A DNA stretch of 64,000 nucleotides from Azolla caroliniana (GCA_043228905.1 JBHGNT010000007.1:17298001-17362000), one strand, 5' to 3'. Counted from the stretch's first letter, positions 24,439 to 37,049 are shown. A program made the numbers and translations. Notes: generated by a model from the sequence alone, not told the origin.

Positions 24439-25517
24439 TGAAAGAGCCATGTGGGTATCTCCAATAGTCATCGCCTAAAAAAGAATGACACGATTTGAAT
24501 ATTCGCATTGGACTATTGATGGGTTGACAAAGCCACCATTCATGAGAATTACCTTATTCTTGACATTCAACATCCTTTGTCAATGGGGGTTTTTGGTTAT
24601 AACATATAACATTGTCCTCCTCAATTCATGATTGGGGTTTATGAGTCTCATCAATTGGGCTTATGATTGTAACAGTTCATTGTTGGGGATCCAATGTGGG
24701 ATTAGAACCTTCAAACCTACCCATTAGAGACATTCTCGATTCATAAATGGGGTTTATGAATTTCAACCTTGCAACAAAATTGAGTTCAAGGTGGGATTGA
24801 ATCTTCAAACCCACCCATAAATTATAACGAACCTCCTCTATTCATAAACGGGGTTTATGAACCTCATCCGCGGGGCTTGTTTGATTGTAACGAGTCTGAA
24901 ATAGTTGCTTTTAGCTTAATGTAACCATTCACTAACCACCTTGGCTTAAAACTCACCAAAATTGTTCTTGCTATCCTTGAGCTTTTTCTGATTGTTATGC
25001 CTTGGTGTAACATTAAGGATTCTGATTCTGATCATCCATCCCTAGAACTTGGTTGACTTTCTTGGAGTGCTTCCCTTTGTAATTTTTGTGGCTGCAGTGA
25101 TATGGAATTGAATAGCAACCTCCACTTATTATATATACACATATGCCATAATTAAATCTTAGGATTATTGACAAGAAAGTAGGGAAAGAGAAGAAATGAA
25201 GAGAAAAACAGAGGACAAATCACATTCAAAGAGCAAGAACGAACATAGTACAACTTCCTTCATGCCGGATACATGGAATAATTAACTTGTGACATATAAA
25301 AACTATAATAAATTTAATCAGATGTTTACTTAAATAGCTACTTAGATTGAAAGAACCACGTGGGTATCTCCGGCAATGATGGCCCCAAAAAAAGAACGAC
25401 AAGATTTGAATATCCATGGATTATTGATAGGTTGACAAAGCCACCATTCACGAGAATTGCCCTATTCCTGACATGAACATCCTTTGTCAATCAAGGTTTT
25501 TTTTGTCATAACATCGT
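24439..25517. repeat. Direct repeat pair of ~168 bp, 0.9 kb apart
   Basis: 24439-24606 and 25349-25517 are clearly homologous, sharing gtgggtatctcc, gggttgacaaagccaccattc and acatcctttgtcaat with moderate divergence. The DNA between them also holds shorter degenerate repeats around aaacggggtttatgaacctc. They could be remnants of LTR or TIR ends; no coding content was found. Confidence 0.6.
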
Positions 25518-26664
25518 CAACATGTTCGCATTCACAAGTGGAAGGATCACGCATTCCACTTTTAGATTCCTTCTACAATGATGTAAATATAGTCGATGTA
25601 CAAAAACTAGATACACCAGTATCACGTCTTATTCAATCTAGTTAATGTTTTTTATATTTACTTGCCATAACCGCTAAGATAGATGTGTGCTAGTTGTAGA
25701 ATGATTTTAATCTTGGAGTTACTCAAAACGAAATGATCTTAAATCAACGATTAACTGAAATGGGAATGTATTTGGAGAAGTTGGTTGGGGGTTGGTTGAG
25801 TCTTACATAAATGTCTTGATTGAGAATATTTTCAGAGTGGAAGATATGAATAATCAAATGTGATTAATAGTTTCACCTAGTGCATTTGAGAAGTCGTAAA
25901 TTTCTCAAATTGTTAGTTAATTTCATATACATTTATAAAAAAGGATAGTTCTCGATGAAACCTAAATATAAAATGTAGTTATATCTTAACATATGGCACC
26001 ATATGGTATTAGCATTTGATATCCGAACTACAAAATCATGATGAGTTTTGGGTGCATGCATGTAACTTGATATCTATAGTAACCGATATTGAGTTGGAGG
26101 ATGTAATCCATGGTGGTTATATGATAAAGTTTAAGTTCCTTGAATAATACTTGTGGTTCTTAAACATCGCAAGCTCCTCTTTACCTTTTGCTCTATGTGC
26201 GTGACTAACCTTAGGCTAAATTTTATTGGGTAAACTTTGAAGAGACCAACAAACAATGTAACTATCTAAATCTCTTTGGTGATCAAAATCATCCATACGA
26301 AGGCAATATACAATGGTGGTAAGAAGAAATATCATGTGCATTAAACATGGATTAAAGACCTGGAGCAACATTATTGTATTACATTACAATGTGTAATTGA
26401 CAACCGTCCAAAATTATCAAAACATTCGTAATCCGTAAATGTGTATCAATATTCAAATACCAAACCATTGGTAATGTATAGCCTAGAAGAAAACTTACTA
26501 TGACGAGTTTCAACATTATATACCATTTTGCCATTGAAACGTATAAAAAGAATAAAAAGAAAGAATTTCTCAAATAATTGAATAAAACCACTACATTAAA
26601 GGAGTTTGATACATTATAATATGTTCAAATGATTTTACAAAAAAGAAGGGTGGCATTACATAAT
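25518..26664. other. AT-rich non-coding DNA
   Basis: No gene, RNA or element boundary recognised. It lies downstream of the methyltransferase-like gene and may include its 3' flank. Confidence 0.4.
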
Positions 26665-28207
26665 CTACATGGCAATCAAGGTATCTTCATCATTCTCCTC
26701 GTCGTTGTTATTAGGACTCTCAACCAAATCCTGTGTATTGGTATTCACTCAAGATAGGTTGGGAATGGTGGGGTCCTCTAAAAGTTCATCATTGAGCTCA
26801 ATAAGCTCCCCAGGCTCCCCATCCAATGGAGGAATTGGCTCACGACAAGTAGTTTGAAAATGTTCGGTATCCGCGATGTGCTTTGCCCCAACCTCCTCAT
26901 CTTGATTTGGGCATTCCCACAACGCTTTGACTTGTTCTTCGTCCTTTTCCAATGCAACAAAATTGCGAAAGAGTTTCAACGCACATGCTGATGTTGTACC
27001 TATTACATAGTAAAGATATGACTTAGGTTCATAAGAAGTTTCGACTATCCTATACAACAACGATCAATAAAAATAAGCTGAACATACATGTGCCAGAGAA
27101 TAAGTCCAATATCCAATCCCCTTCACTTCAAAACATCTTGATGAGGCGCATTTGCATACGTTGGGGCTTTTGGTAAGGATTGACAAGACCACGTTCTGTT
27201 GTGGTAACATGTCTCAACTTACGAGTCACTGCAGGATACACAAGCAGATTAGAACCCCCAACCTCATTCGAATGCTCCTTTATCCATTATTTTCGTATTT
27301 CATCGAAATAGCCAACAGTGATGTATTCAATTGCATTGACGAACCGAAAGGTCGGTCCTCTGTTCACGTTGGTCTTAATCTTGCCACATAAAGTTATAAT
27401 CCAAAAACTATTATGAATTGAATGAAAACGATCGAAAAGCCAATAATAAATCTTGAACAATGCAAATAAAAATCTTACCAAGTGAGGTTCTCGATATCAT
27501 GGCATTGCGATCTCAAGGCTTACGCCACAGAATATCCTTGATCCATCGAATGAAACACGACGATCTGCCACAAGGATGTTGTGGTCAATTCTGTGAAGTT
27601 CTTGACCATTTTCTCTAATTGATTGAACTGAAACGGTTCATCATCGTACGATGATCCTACCATACAAAAGCCGTATGGTATGTCCGTGATCTAGAGTGTG
27701 TACTCTTTCTTCCGCAACTTTAGGACCATCTTTGCCACATCACCACAATAGACGTTGGAGTATAAATCTCTGGTGATATCTTTCTTGTGGCTAAATTTTT
27801 TGAAGAGGCTGTCATCTTCAAGGTCATATGCCTTTATAAGGTGCTGATCCTTTTCCTTCCGGGCCCTCTCCAAATGTGTGAGAAAGGATGTTGGAAAGTC
27901 GTGAATGTCTTTAACTTCACTAGGCGTTTTGCTGCGACATGGTTTCTACATATAGCAAGCAATATAAAGATTAGTTACATAATATCGTTACCATACAATC
28001 TACTAAAATGAAAAATAAGTGTGAAGACTTACCCAATCCTTAAACACTATAAAATATTCCGACAAAGCATTGTACGAAGATGTTGTCGTCTAATCCTCGG
28101 TCACTTGATCCCAAGATAATCAACCCAGTTGTTTCATCGTCACCTCTTGGATTTTCATATTGTTGAGAAATGAACTCAACTTCCTCAAATAGTGTTCACA
28201 CTAGCCA
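26665..28207 (-). pseudogene. DNA N4/N6-methyltransferase-like gene, 3' half (PF01555-like), decayed
   Basis: Exons on the minus strand: 28207-28033, 27945-27479, about 27380-27088, and 26999-26665, joined by GT-AG introns. Exon 2 carries YCGDVAKMVLKL then ITDIPYGF, the motif IV position (D/N-P-P-Y class, here DIPY). Exon 3 has NPYQKPQRMQ and WILDLFSGT. Exon 4 continues TTSACALKLFRNFVALEKD, completing a DxFxGxxTT SAM-binding motif I. Motif IV before motif I is the order of beta-class DNA amino-methyltransferases. At least seven in-frame stops (TAG, TAA, TGA) interrupt it, and each fits a CAG/CAA/CGA/TGG codon changed by C-to-T or G-to-A. It would transfer methyl from SAM to exocyclic cytosine or adenine amines. 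It is now a pseudogene, unless an intact paralogue exists. Confidence 0.75.
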
Positions 28208-28253
28208 CTGGACATCATACTAGGCTAGTCTTGTAAATAGTAGAAAGAGCAGT

Positions 28254-28443
28254 TGCCCTAGAGTAGTTGGTATTTAAACCAACTCTTTGTAACTTAGTTA
28301 TTGTTGGATGTAATTTATCTTTTACTAATACAACTTCTTGTTTAAGCTCTCTCTCTTTCTCTCTCGCCTTACGTGCACACACATACACACACACATAACT
28401 CGCTTCCATTGCATAACACCACCTATGTCTCACCCTCTTTACA
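28254..28443 (+). repeat. 5' LTR of copia element 2 (190 bp)
   Basis: Starts TGCCCTAGAG and ends CTCTTTACA. It is homologous to 40085-40180 plus 43658-43733. It contains a CT-rich tract, which in the 3' LTR is where LINEs landed. Confidence 0.8.
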
Positions 28444-28455
28444 TGGTATCAGAGC
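28444..28455 (+). other. Primer binding site, initiator tRNA-Met
   Basis: TGGTATCAGAGC immediately after the LTR end. Confidence 0.92.
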
Positions 28456-28547
28456 GTGTGGTTGTCTGGTCAACCTCGCTCAACTGTGTTGTGATCACAC
28501 CGGCGATCAACAAAACCGGTTCAAGCAACATAGAAGAAATTGACATC

Positions 28548-29721
28548 ATGAACACTCAGATGGGAAGCACTCTTCCTACGGAGAAGCTCGATAGAACAAA
28601 CTTCGCATCTTGGGAGTACAAGATGCATCAGTACCTTGTCGGACAAGGTTACTAGAGCTCTATGAAGGGAGCTCACGAAACTCAACCCAAACACCACACA
28701 TCGACTACCCAGCATGGGAGCAAGCCGCAAGCCGTATGTTGTATTGCCTTGCATCATGCGTTCATGATCACATGCTTGGCTATATTCGAGAGTCGAAAAG
28801 ACTGAAAGAAGCTTGGGCCAATCTCAAGAAGATTTTCGCAGCCAACACAATTGCATGTAAGCTCCAACTCCGACAGGAGTTAAACAATATGCAACAAAGG
28901 GACATGTCAATCACTGGCTATACCTTGACGATCAAGGAGTTGTGCGATGCCCTTGGATCGATCAACGTCCACACCGACGACGATGAAATGGTGCAAATAT
29001 GCCTCAACGGTTTAGCACTGCAATTGGGCACGATTAGATCAACCATTCTCGCAAGGGAGAACTGACCTTCCTTTTTCGACCTTCAGTCGATACTATTGGT
29101 GGAAGAAAATCATGCACGACAAAGGAGCAATGCACCCGATGGTTAGATGTTCTACACCCAGTCAGATGATAGAATGGAACTCAACCGAGGAAATAGAGGT
29201 CGATTCGGACGAGGGAGACAGGGTTTGCCAACCCGAGAATGCAACACCCACCATTAGCAAGTCGATGGGAGCAATTCTAGGGAGTTCGGCAAAAGGGGGA
29301 GCCATCCTACCAGACCGAGCCATTGCAACAAACCGATCGAATGCGAGTACTGTGGAAAACTCGGCCATTATGAAGAGGAGTGCTGAAAGAAGCAATGAGA
29401 CTCGGCTTCGACCAGTCAACAACTCACGAACTATGCCACGAATGCCGACTATGACGATCATGGCAGGATGTTTGTAATCAGGCATAACGTATATTCAATG
29501 GCGGCACACGATCCGACTAACACCTCTTCCCCAGATGATGTATGGTTTGTAGACTCTAGAGCGTCCAATCACATGACGTCTCATGAAGATTGGTTCCGAG
29601 AGTTGAGAAAGCCCGATCGACCCAGCTATGTTGAAATTAGAGATGACACAACTCACTCGATTCGGCATATCGGGAATGTCTCATTCGGGTATGATGGCAA
29701 ACAAACCTACCTCGAGAACGT
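28548..29721 (+). pseudogene. gag: Copia 2 gag and protease, decayed
   Basis: Begins MNTQMGSTLPTEKLDRTNF. A frameshift falls near 28650; the main gag body is open at 28610-29065 (LRQELNNMQQRDMSITGY), then a TGA. The zinc knuckle CEYCGKLGHYEEEC lies near 29345-29386. The protease motif reads VDSRASNHMTSH at about 29550, so the catalytic DSG has become DSR. The segment stops at the nested element at 29722; coding resumes at 34497. Confidence 0.85.
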
Positions 29722-30241
29722 TGTCGTGAAGATTTTCGTCCATAGGCGGAAACTGGGGTGGGAAGGGCAAGTCGGTGGTGTGCTACATGTGCACATGTAA
29801 ACTAGGATATGGTGTATAGAAAGAGAGGGGAAATTTTATCCCACATTGTAAGGTCCCTCCCTCCTTGGGCTATAAAAGGAAGGGAGGGGTCACTTATAAA
29901 GGGTTGCCTATTTTGTGTGAGTAAGGTATACCACTTAGTCGAGGGTTCTCCTTCTTCCCATTTCGTTTTAGGGTTAGGGTTTCGGTTAGGGTTTTCTTCT
30001 TGGGTTTTCCTTTTGGGTTTTTCATATAATCTTTTGGTGCGGCCATGGCGGCCACCATTGTTGTAATCATTCATTTCTTAATAGAACTTCATGTTGAGTA
30101 TCTTGATTGCATCTTCTTCTTCTTCTATCATAATGTCATATTCATTCTCTTCTCCTCTTGAGCTAATCTTTCTCCTCCACTCCCTAGTCCAAGACCCCCG
30201 TGGTCCCGTCCTTCTACACGCACGTGCGTAACAACGCGACA
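29722..30241 (+). repeat. 5' LTR of the gag-only element
   Basis: TGTCGTGAAG...GCGACA. Contains a TATA-like ggctataaaagg at about 29868 and a stretch of imperfect TTAGGG units near 29968-29995. Confidence 0.92.
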
Positions 30242-30258
30242 TCTTTGGTGAACTCGAC

Positions 30259-30927
30259 GTGAAGAGGCGGCAAGGGAGGATGGAGATGGAAGAAGACTTC
30301 GACTTCGAGGAGATGATGGCAAAGATCGTAATGGATGCGCGACGGAAAAAGGCGAGGCAAGATGCGGTTCAACAAGCCGTCGAGAGGGTGGTCGATCGAG
30401 TCGGCCGATTCAACGGGGACGATGTCCCGAGGTTCTTGGAAGCATACGATGCCGAGATGATGGAGTGGGGCGTGGAAGAAGCGATGCGGCTAGAGTATTT
30501 TCGTCGAGTGGCGGCCGTATCGATGCATAAAGAGGTCAAGGAGCTTCAAGAAGCTCACGAGTCGTGGGAGTCCTTCGAGGGAGCTCTAATGGAGGCATAC
30601 GGATACGCGAAACCAAAGTGGGTATGCCGGCAATATGATGGGGAGCGGTCAGCAACGACTTGGCCCACGAGCGACGGAAAAGAGAGGGCGGTGGGCGGCT
30701 ACACACCACCGCCGGAAAAGAGCTTGACGCGCGATCAACCGGAGGAGTACGACTTCGAGGCGTTGGTATGGGAGGCGTGCGAGAGCGTGAAGGTGAAGTT
30801 CGAAGCCGAGGAAGGGCTTATTACGGAGTTGGGCCCAATCGGATCGAAGGATGCGGAGGAAGAAGCCTCCCTAGACGTAGAAGACGGGCTTATATGGAGG
30901 CTGGGAGAGCGTACGACGGCGACATAG
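30259..30927 (+). CDS. Gag-like protein of the gag-only element
   Basis: 222 codons starting 17 bp after the LTR end. A basic/acidic N terminus precedes RVGRFNGDDVPRFLEAYDAE, which resembles the N-terminal capsid region of plant Ty3-gypsy Gag (FxGxD...FL..Y); a helical Trp/Glu-rich stretch (ESWESFEGALMEAYGY) follows. No zinc knuckle is seen. It probably assembles or co-packages the element RNA with particles of an autonomous relative. A -1 or +1 shift near 30660-30900 would link it to the following long frame. Confidence 0.6.
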   Translation: MKRRQGRMEMEEDFDFEEMMAKIVMDARRKKARQDAVQQAVERVVDRVGRFNGDDVPRFLEAYDAEMMEWGVEEAMRLEYFRRVAAVSMHKEVKELQEAHESWESFEGALMEAYGYAKPKWVCRQYDGERSATTWPTSDGKERAVGGYTPPPEKSLTRDQPEEYDFEALVWEACESVKVKFEAEEGLITELGPIGSKDAEEEASLDVEDGLIWRLGERTTAT

Positions 30928-33900
30928 GAGAGGGTGCGGAGCAAGCGACCCTCTTGCCTTGCGGTGAAGGGACGGCCATGGAGGCCGGTAACTACGAATT
31001 CGGGACATGGTGGCCCGAAACATCGAGTGAGGAGGAGACAAGCGGCGGTGCCGCGACCTTACACACACCAGTCCTAGAGGCTCCGGCGGCTGGCCCGAGT
31101 GCCGGCGTGAGACTTAGAGTGACGGGTGGTGGCGGCGGCAAGGCGGGCAACCAAGACGACGGCAAGGAGATCGAGGAAGAGGAGGCGGCAAGCATAATCG
31201 AGGCTTCCGCGATTGGAGACGGGGTAGCCACAGACAACGACATACGGATAGAGGTGGCTACGGACATAACGAGCGGCGGTGCCGCGACCTTACACACACC
31301 GGCCCTAGAGGTTCCGGCGGTCAGCCCGAGTGCCGACATGAGACCTAGAGCGACGGGCAGTGGTGGCGGCAAGGCGGGCTACCACGTCGACGAAGAGAAC
31401 AAGGAAGAGATAGCCACGGACCACGGCGTCCGAACGAAGGTGGCTACGAACATGGCATCGGCGAGTAACGGTACCAGGACTTTTCCCACACCTATTCTAG
31501 AGACTTCGGCAGTCGGCCCCGAGAGCCCACGTGAGACCGGAGAGACGGAAGGTGGTGGCGGCAAAGCGGACGATCGAAAAGAAGACAAGGAAGGTCATAG
31601 CGGACGGAGGCAAGACCTCTCGACACCGAGCCCGGAGACTACGGGGTTGCGCTCGAATGCCAACATAAGACCAGAGAGAAGGGTAGTGGCCGTGAGGAGC
31701 GAACACGTACAAAGATGAGGATGCGAGGCTTGGAACGGGCATATACGAGAGGACTGACGGAGAGGTCGGGAGCGGCAAAGAGGAGAGAGTCGGGAACCGA
31801 CCCGACCGGAAGATGAACCGGTCGATAATCCGACACAACCGGAAGACGACGCAGAAGAAGATTGGAGCGGGATCCGGTCAACCGGGCCCGAACCGAAGAA
31901 GAGCCGGCAAGGCCGGATTTGTTCGGACAAACATGTACCGACCGGTTACGATTACGGAAGGGAGCCGACCAAATCGGAAATCGATCGGCCGAGACTGATC
32001 CGGGCGAAGGCTAAGTCGGCATGATTGGAGGTCGAGGCGAACGGGTCAAAACACCCGGTGGGAGCCGGTGAGCACGAGAAGGAGGCCAAGCATGCACAAG
32101 GAGTACGACTCGGTGGGAGGCCAAGAGCGAGAGGGACCCTCCTCACCTATTCTTGAGACTTCGGTAGTTGTGGATCAGCATAAGACCGAAGAGACAGCGG
32201 GTGGCGGCGAGGAGTCGGAGACCGGAACGAACGAGGCTACCGGAACGGGTACCCGGTGCGTGAAGACGGACGAGCATGACCCAGACGACAAGCCGGAGTC
32301 GAAAGGGGCTACGGCAACAAAGGACGAAGAGACCGACGCGGAGGTTGGGTCTACAGCGGATGAGGCGCGTAATACGAAGTATGCACTACGGCGTAAAACG
32401 GAGCATGCACTACGGCCGGCGAAGGGCCAAGAATCAAGCATGCATTCGGGGGAGCCGCAACGAGTGACCGACGATGACGGTCGGAGGAAGCCTTCGAGAG
32501 GCAAGCGCGGGACGACGGACGGTGCGACGAGATGCCAAGATCGACGGAACGAGACGAGCGTGATCGGCATAAACGAAGGACTATGTCTGGGAAAACGGAG
32601 GGGATGCGTGGAGAACGAAGGGTCATGTACCGTGAAGAGAAAACGGGGCATCCCAAAGGATGTGTGCGACCGAGCGGGCCAGGCAGGCCAAGAAGGCACA
32701 AGTCGAGGTGAGGCGGTAACGAGAGCCTCGAGGGACACCGACATGGAGGTCGGGATGACGGTACGCTCTATGGCGAGAGAGCATGACGGGCAAAGGAGAG
32801 GCAAGGAATGCAGAATGGGGGCGCCTAAGGGCCAAAGAATGAGCGCATATTCGGGGGACAACATCGACGCATGGGAAAAGCCTATGGAAGGCAAGCACGG
32901 AGCGGGAAGAATCGACAAACGAGGTGTTCAATATGCGGAGACGATAAAACCAAAGGAGCGGCACGCAAAGGGCGGAAACCGGAGTGCGACCGGAGAGATC
33001 CGGAGCGCATCCGGAGGACATGCAAGGCGGACCAAGAGGGTGTACCTGGGGGGGAAGCGGCAACATCGGAGGTTGCGGAGGACACCGAAGACGAGAGCAC
33101 TGACACGGATGTCGGGGAAGCAATGTACCTTTTCGAAAGGGTACACAGATCGGAGCGGAGTGCGAGACGTGCGATGTGGCCGTGTAAGGGCCGAACGACA
33201 AGCATGAGGATGATCGGCGAGCATGGAAGGCTATGTCTTGAGAACTGGAGGAGGTGCGTGGAGAGCAATGGGCTACGGAAGCGCGGCGTCCCGGAAAGCA
33301 TGCGAGGCCAAGCGGGCAAGGAGGGCGAGAGACGGGATGAAGCGGTAACGGGAGTCGCGAAGGACACTGACATGGTGGTTGGGATGACGGTACGCTCTAC
33401 GGCGAGAGAGCACGGCGCGCAATGGAGAAGCGAGGAGCGTGTAATGAGGTCGTTGAGGGACCGAAAAACGAGCGCATGTTCGGGAGACAACAAGGGCCCA
33501 CGGAAAGAGCCTACGGAAGGTGAGCTTGAAACGGAGGGAATCGGCACGAGGTGTTCGAGACGAAGGGAGGATCGAGCCAGAGATGGAACACAAGCGGTAT
33601 GCGAGGGGCAGAATCCGGCGAGCAAACGGGGTGACCAAGGGCCTAATCGGAGGACCTACGTGGTAGACAAAGAAAGAGTGACCGGATCGGCAATGGCGTT
33701 CGGGAGGACCGACCGGGGAGGAAGGCGTGTGTGGTGGATATGGCGGTTCGGATGGAGCCGCGGGTTCGGGGACACACGGTGGACGTGGTGGATCGGATGG
33801 AGCGGACGGGTCGGGGCCGGTAAGGAGCCGGCAAGACGGATCAGCGTCGGCAAGGGACTGGCAAGACGGTTGGGTCCCGGTAAGGCGAAAGACCCGGTTG

Positions 33901-33950
33901 ATCACCTTCGCCGAAATCTCTCACCCTTTTCCTTTCTTGGCAAATACCAG
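30660..33950 (+). other. GC-rich repetitive interior with degenerate long frames
   Basis: Long plus frames (30660-31718, 32068-33207, 32871-34055) and equally long antisense frames reflect high GC rather than clear coding. Repeats are evident: an AATLHTPxLExPA module recurs near 31050 and 31290, with diverged forms near 31485, 31620 and 32145. A block of about 320 bp at 32570-32900 recurs diverged at 33210-33540 (shared ggatgacggtacgctct). Composition is rich in Gly, Glu, Arg and Thr. I recognise no domain. Confidence 0.5.
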
Positions 33951-33976
33951 TGGATTAGCGGTTTGGTGGGGGTGGA

Positions 33977-34496
33977 TGTCGTGAAGATTTTCGTCCATAG
34001 GCGGAAACCGGGGTGGGAAGGGCAAGTCGGTGGTGTGCTACATGTGCACATGTAAACTAGGATATGGTGTATAGAAAGAGAGGGGAAATTTTATCCCACA
34101 TTGTAAGGTCCCTCCCTCCTTGGGCTATAAAAGGAAGGGAGGGGTCACTTATGAAGGGTTGCCTATTTTGTGTGAGTAAGGTATACCACTTAGTCGAGGG
34201 TTCTCCTTCTTCCCATTTCGTTTTAGGGTTAGGGTTTCGGTTAGGGTTTTCTTCTTGGGTTTTCCTTTTGGGTTTTTCATATAATCTTTTGGTGCGGCCA
34301 TGGCGGCCACCATTGTTGTAATCATTCATTTCTTAATAGAACTTCATGTTGAGTATCTTGATTGCATCTTCTTCTTCTTCTATCATAATGTCATATTCGT
34401 TCTCTTCTCCTCTTGAGCTAATCTTTCTCCTCCACTCCCTAGTCCAAGACCCCCGTGGTCCCGCCCTTCTACACGCACGCGCATAACAACGCGACA
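33977..34496 (+). repeat. 3' LTR of the gag-only element
   Basis: Near-identical to 29722-30241. The low divergence implies a fairly young insertion relative to the decayed copia around it. Confidence 0.92.
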
Positions 34497-37049
34497 ACGT
34501 GTTGCATGTCCCATCCATCACCAAAAACCTGGTCTTGGTAGGCCAGATTGTAGAACAAGCCATGCAAGTACGATTCAATAACGAAGGGTGCTTTATTGAG
34601 AAAGAAGGCCAACTAGTAGCTCACACTCGAAGAGAAGGCCGAATGTTCATCCTCGAATTGAATTAGGTGAAGTCGGCTATGTTTGCGACAAGCCTCAAAA
34701 TCGAAACTGACTTGAACTTGTGGCACAAGCAAATTAGCCACATGAATTTCCAAAAGCTTAAAGGAATGCAATCGAAAGGAGTCATAATCGGATTCCCGAC
34801 ATTTCTCGAAAAGGAGATTGCAGGTGTATGCGAAGTCTGTTAGTTCGGCAAACAACACTGACAACCATTCCTGAAAGAGAGGAATGTGAGCAAAGGGATC
34901 CTGGATGTAGTACATTCAAATGTTTGGGGACCAACACAAACAACCACATTTGGCGGATGCCGATATTATGTCTTGTTCATTGACGACTTCTCAAGGCATG
35001 TTTAGATCTATCCTATGCAGCAAAAGAGTGAAGTGATTGGACACTTCCAAAGGTTTAAAAACGAAGTCCAAAAAGCCACAAGTCGGCATGTTCAATGCCT
35101 TCGATCGGATGGAGGCAATGAGTATTTCTCAGAAGATTTTACGGCATACCTCCGAAAGGAAGGAATTCGACGAGAATTCTCACGCCAACACACACTGAAC
35201 GAAAGAATAGACCCATAATAGAGGTAGCAAGGGCCATGATGAACGAGAAGAACCTACCAAAATCGTATTGGGTAGAAGCAGCCAACACAATTGTCTACCT
35301 CATGAATAGGTGTACAACCTCTGGGGTACATGACGTAACCCCTCATTACAAGTTTTTCAGAAAGAAGTCGAATCTATCACATATCTGGATATTCGGCTCC
35401 ATCGCCTACGTGCATATTCCCAACGAGAAGCGACAAAAGCTTGACCCGAAGTTGGGGAAATGAATCCTTTTAGGGTACTCACTCGAACAAAAAGGGTACA
35501 AATGCTACATTCATCTAACCGAAAAGCTCGAGTAAGTCAAGATGTCGTTTTCAACGAGTTGGCATCCTGGTACGAATCAGAGACGACTCCAATTTTGACT
35601 CCAATCCACTCGGAATCGACCGAACAAGAGATAGAAGACGAAGTCCGACGGAGGTGCATGTTCAAAGAAAGTCCAACTGCGACAAGGCTGAGTGGATCAC
35701 AAGTGCCCCCGAGTGACCAAAGCACATCTCGGTCAAGTTCATTGCTAGACAAAGAGAAGGCCAAAATGCCAAAATACGAAGATCCGATCGACAACCAATC
35801 AACTCAATCCCTTGACAGTGAGTTCGAAGTCCTTGACATCCCAATCATCTGGATGAAGAACGCCTTCCTACAAGGCGAATTAGAAGAGGAGGTCTTCATG
35901 ATTCAACCACCTAGTTTCGAATCGAGTGAACACCCGAAAGGAGTCTGCCGACTCAGGAAGCCTTTATACGGCCTCAAGCAAGCACTATGTGCCTGGCATT
36001 TGAAGATCACCCCAGTATCTTCACCAAAACTACTTTCGAATGTTGAAATCAGACAACTCCCTATACATCCGAAACGAGTTGAACAACCCGATTATCATCA
36101 TCTTTTACGTGGATGATCTGGTCATTGGAGGAAAGGATCTCGTTGAGATTAATAAGGTCAAATCTCTCCTATCTGGCAAATTCAAAATGAAAGATATACA
36201 CGAGCTCCATTACTTCCTCGGCATCAAAGTAATTTGGACACCAGTCAGGATACTGATCTCTCAACATCACTACATTCTCAACTTATTCTACAAGTTTGGG
36301 ATGACTGAATGTAAACCTATGTCTACCCCTCTCGATCGAAATCTCAAGCTCAATGTTGATTCGGGAACAGAAGAGTGTGAGCCAACTCAGTATCGCCAAC
36401 CTAATCTATCTAACTATCACACGACCCGACCTCAACCAGTCAGTCGGCCTACTTAGCCAATCCATGCAGAATCCTCGAGATGTTCATCTCGATTGCGCTA
36501 AGAGGGTACTTCGGTACGCCCATGGGATGTTAGATTTCAACATCATATACAAGTCGGATACGATAATTCAGCTCGAAGGGTACACAAATGTAGACTGGGT
36601 AGGCTATAAAGCCGATAGACAATCAACGTCTAGATTCATCTTCTCCCTCGGCAGCCGTGTGATCTCCCGGAGCAAAAAAAGTAGTTGATAGTCGCACTGT
36701 CAAGCACAAAGGCCGAATACATGGGCGCGACAATCGCCGCATGCGAGGCTGTTTGGTTGAACCGCATATTGAAGGATCTAGGCATTCCCATCAAGGATCT
36801 GATTATCCTATGCTGCAACAACATGAGCATTATCTACTGGCTCGGAACCCCGTGTTCCACGCATGAACTAAGCATATCGAAGTACACTACCACAGGAGCG
36901 CATTCAGGGTGGAGATTTCGATTTACAACACATTAGCACAAATCTTTAGGTGGCTGACATCTTCACAAAAGCTCTGGGTATTGACAAATTGGGGCAATTC
37001 GTGACGAACCTTTGTCTCTCGATCACCGATCAACCACACTTGAGGGGTA
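34497..37049 (+). pseudogene. pol: Copia 2 integrase, RT and RNase H, decayed and internally deleted
   Basis: Resumes directly after the nested element with the pre-integrase domain (LWHKQISHMNF), then an integrase with stops in the zinc finger and core (CLRSDGGNEYF visible). The sequence jumps from a linker (about 35850) directly to KNAFLQGELEEEVF, so the RT fingers and the first palm Asp are deleted. YVDD survives (FYVDDLVIGGKD, about 36105), as does RNase H (ALSSTKAEYMGA, about 36690). Four or more frameshifts. It ends at ADIFTKALG...LRGTT just before the next insertion. Confidence 0.88.

Larger units (their letters stand above)
29722..34496 (+). mobile_element. Non-autonomous gag-only LTR retrotransposon
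   Basis: Complete element with 520-bp LTRs (29722-30241 and 33977-34496) that differ at only about six positions, flanked by a 4-bp target duplication acgt (29718-29721, 34497-34500). A PBS-like TGGTGAACTCGACG follows the 5' LTR and a purine tract (ggtggggg) precedes the 3' LTR. The 3.7-kb interior is GC-rich and encodes a gag-like ORF and repetitive acidic/Arg-rich frames; no protease, integrase or RT. It must be mobilised in trans. It is inserted between protease and integrase of copia 2. Confidence 0.9.

Noticed and set aside
32175-33905. Long antisense open frames (210-247 aa) in the gag-only element
   Set aside because: They mirror GC-rich plus-strand sequence, have no domain and are Pro/Ser/Leu/Arg-biased; shadow frames.
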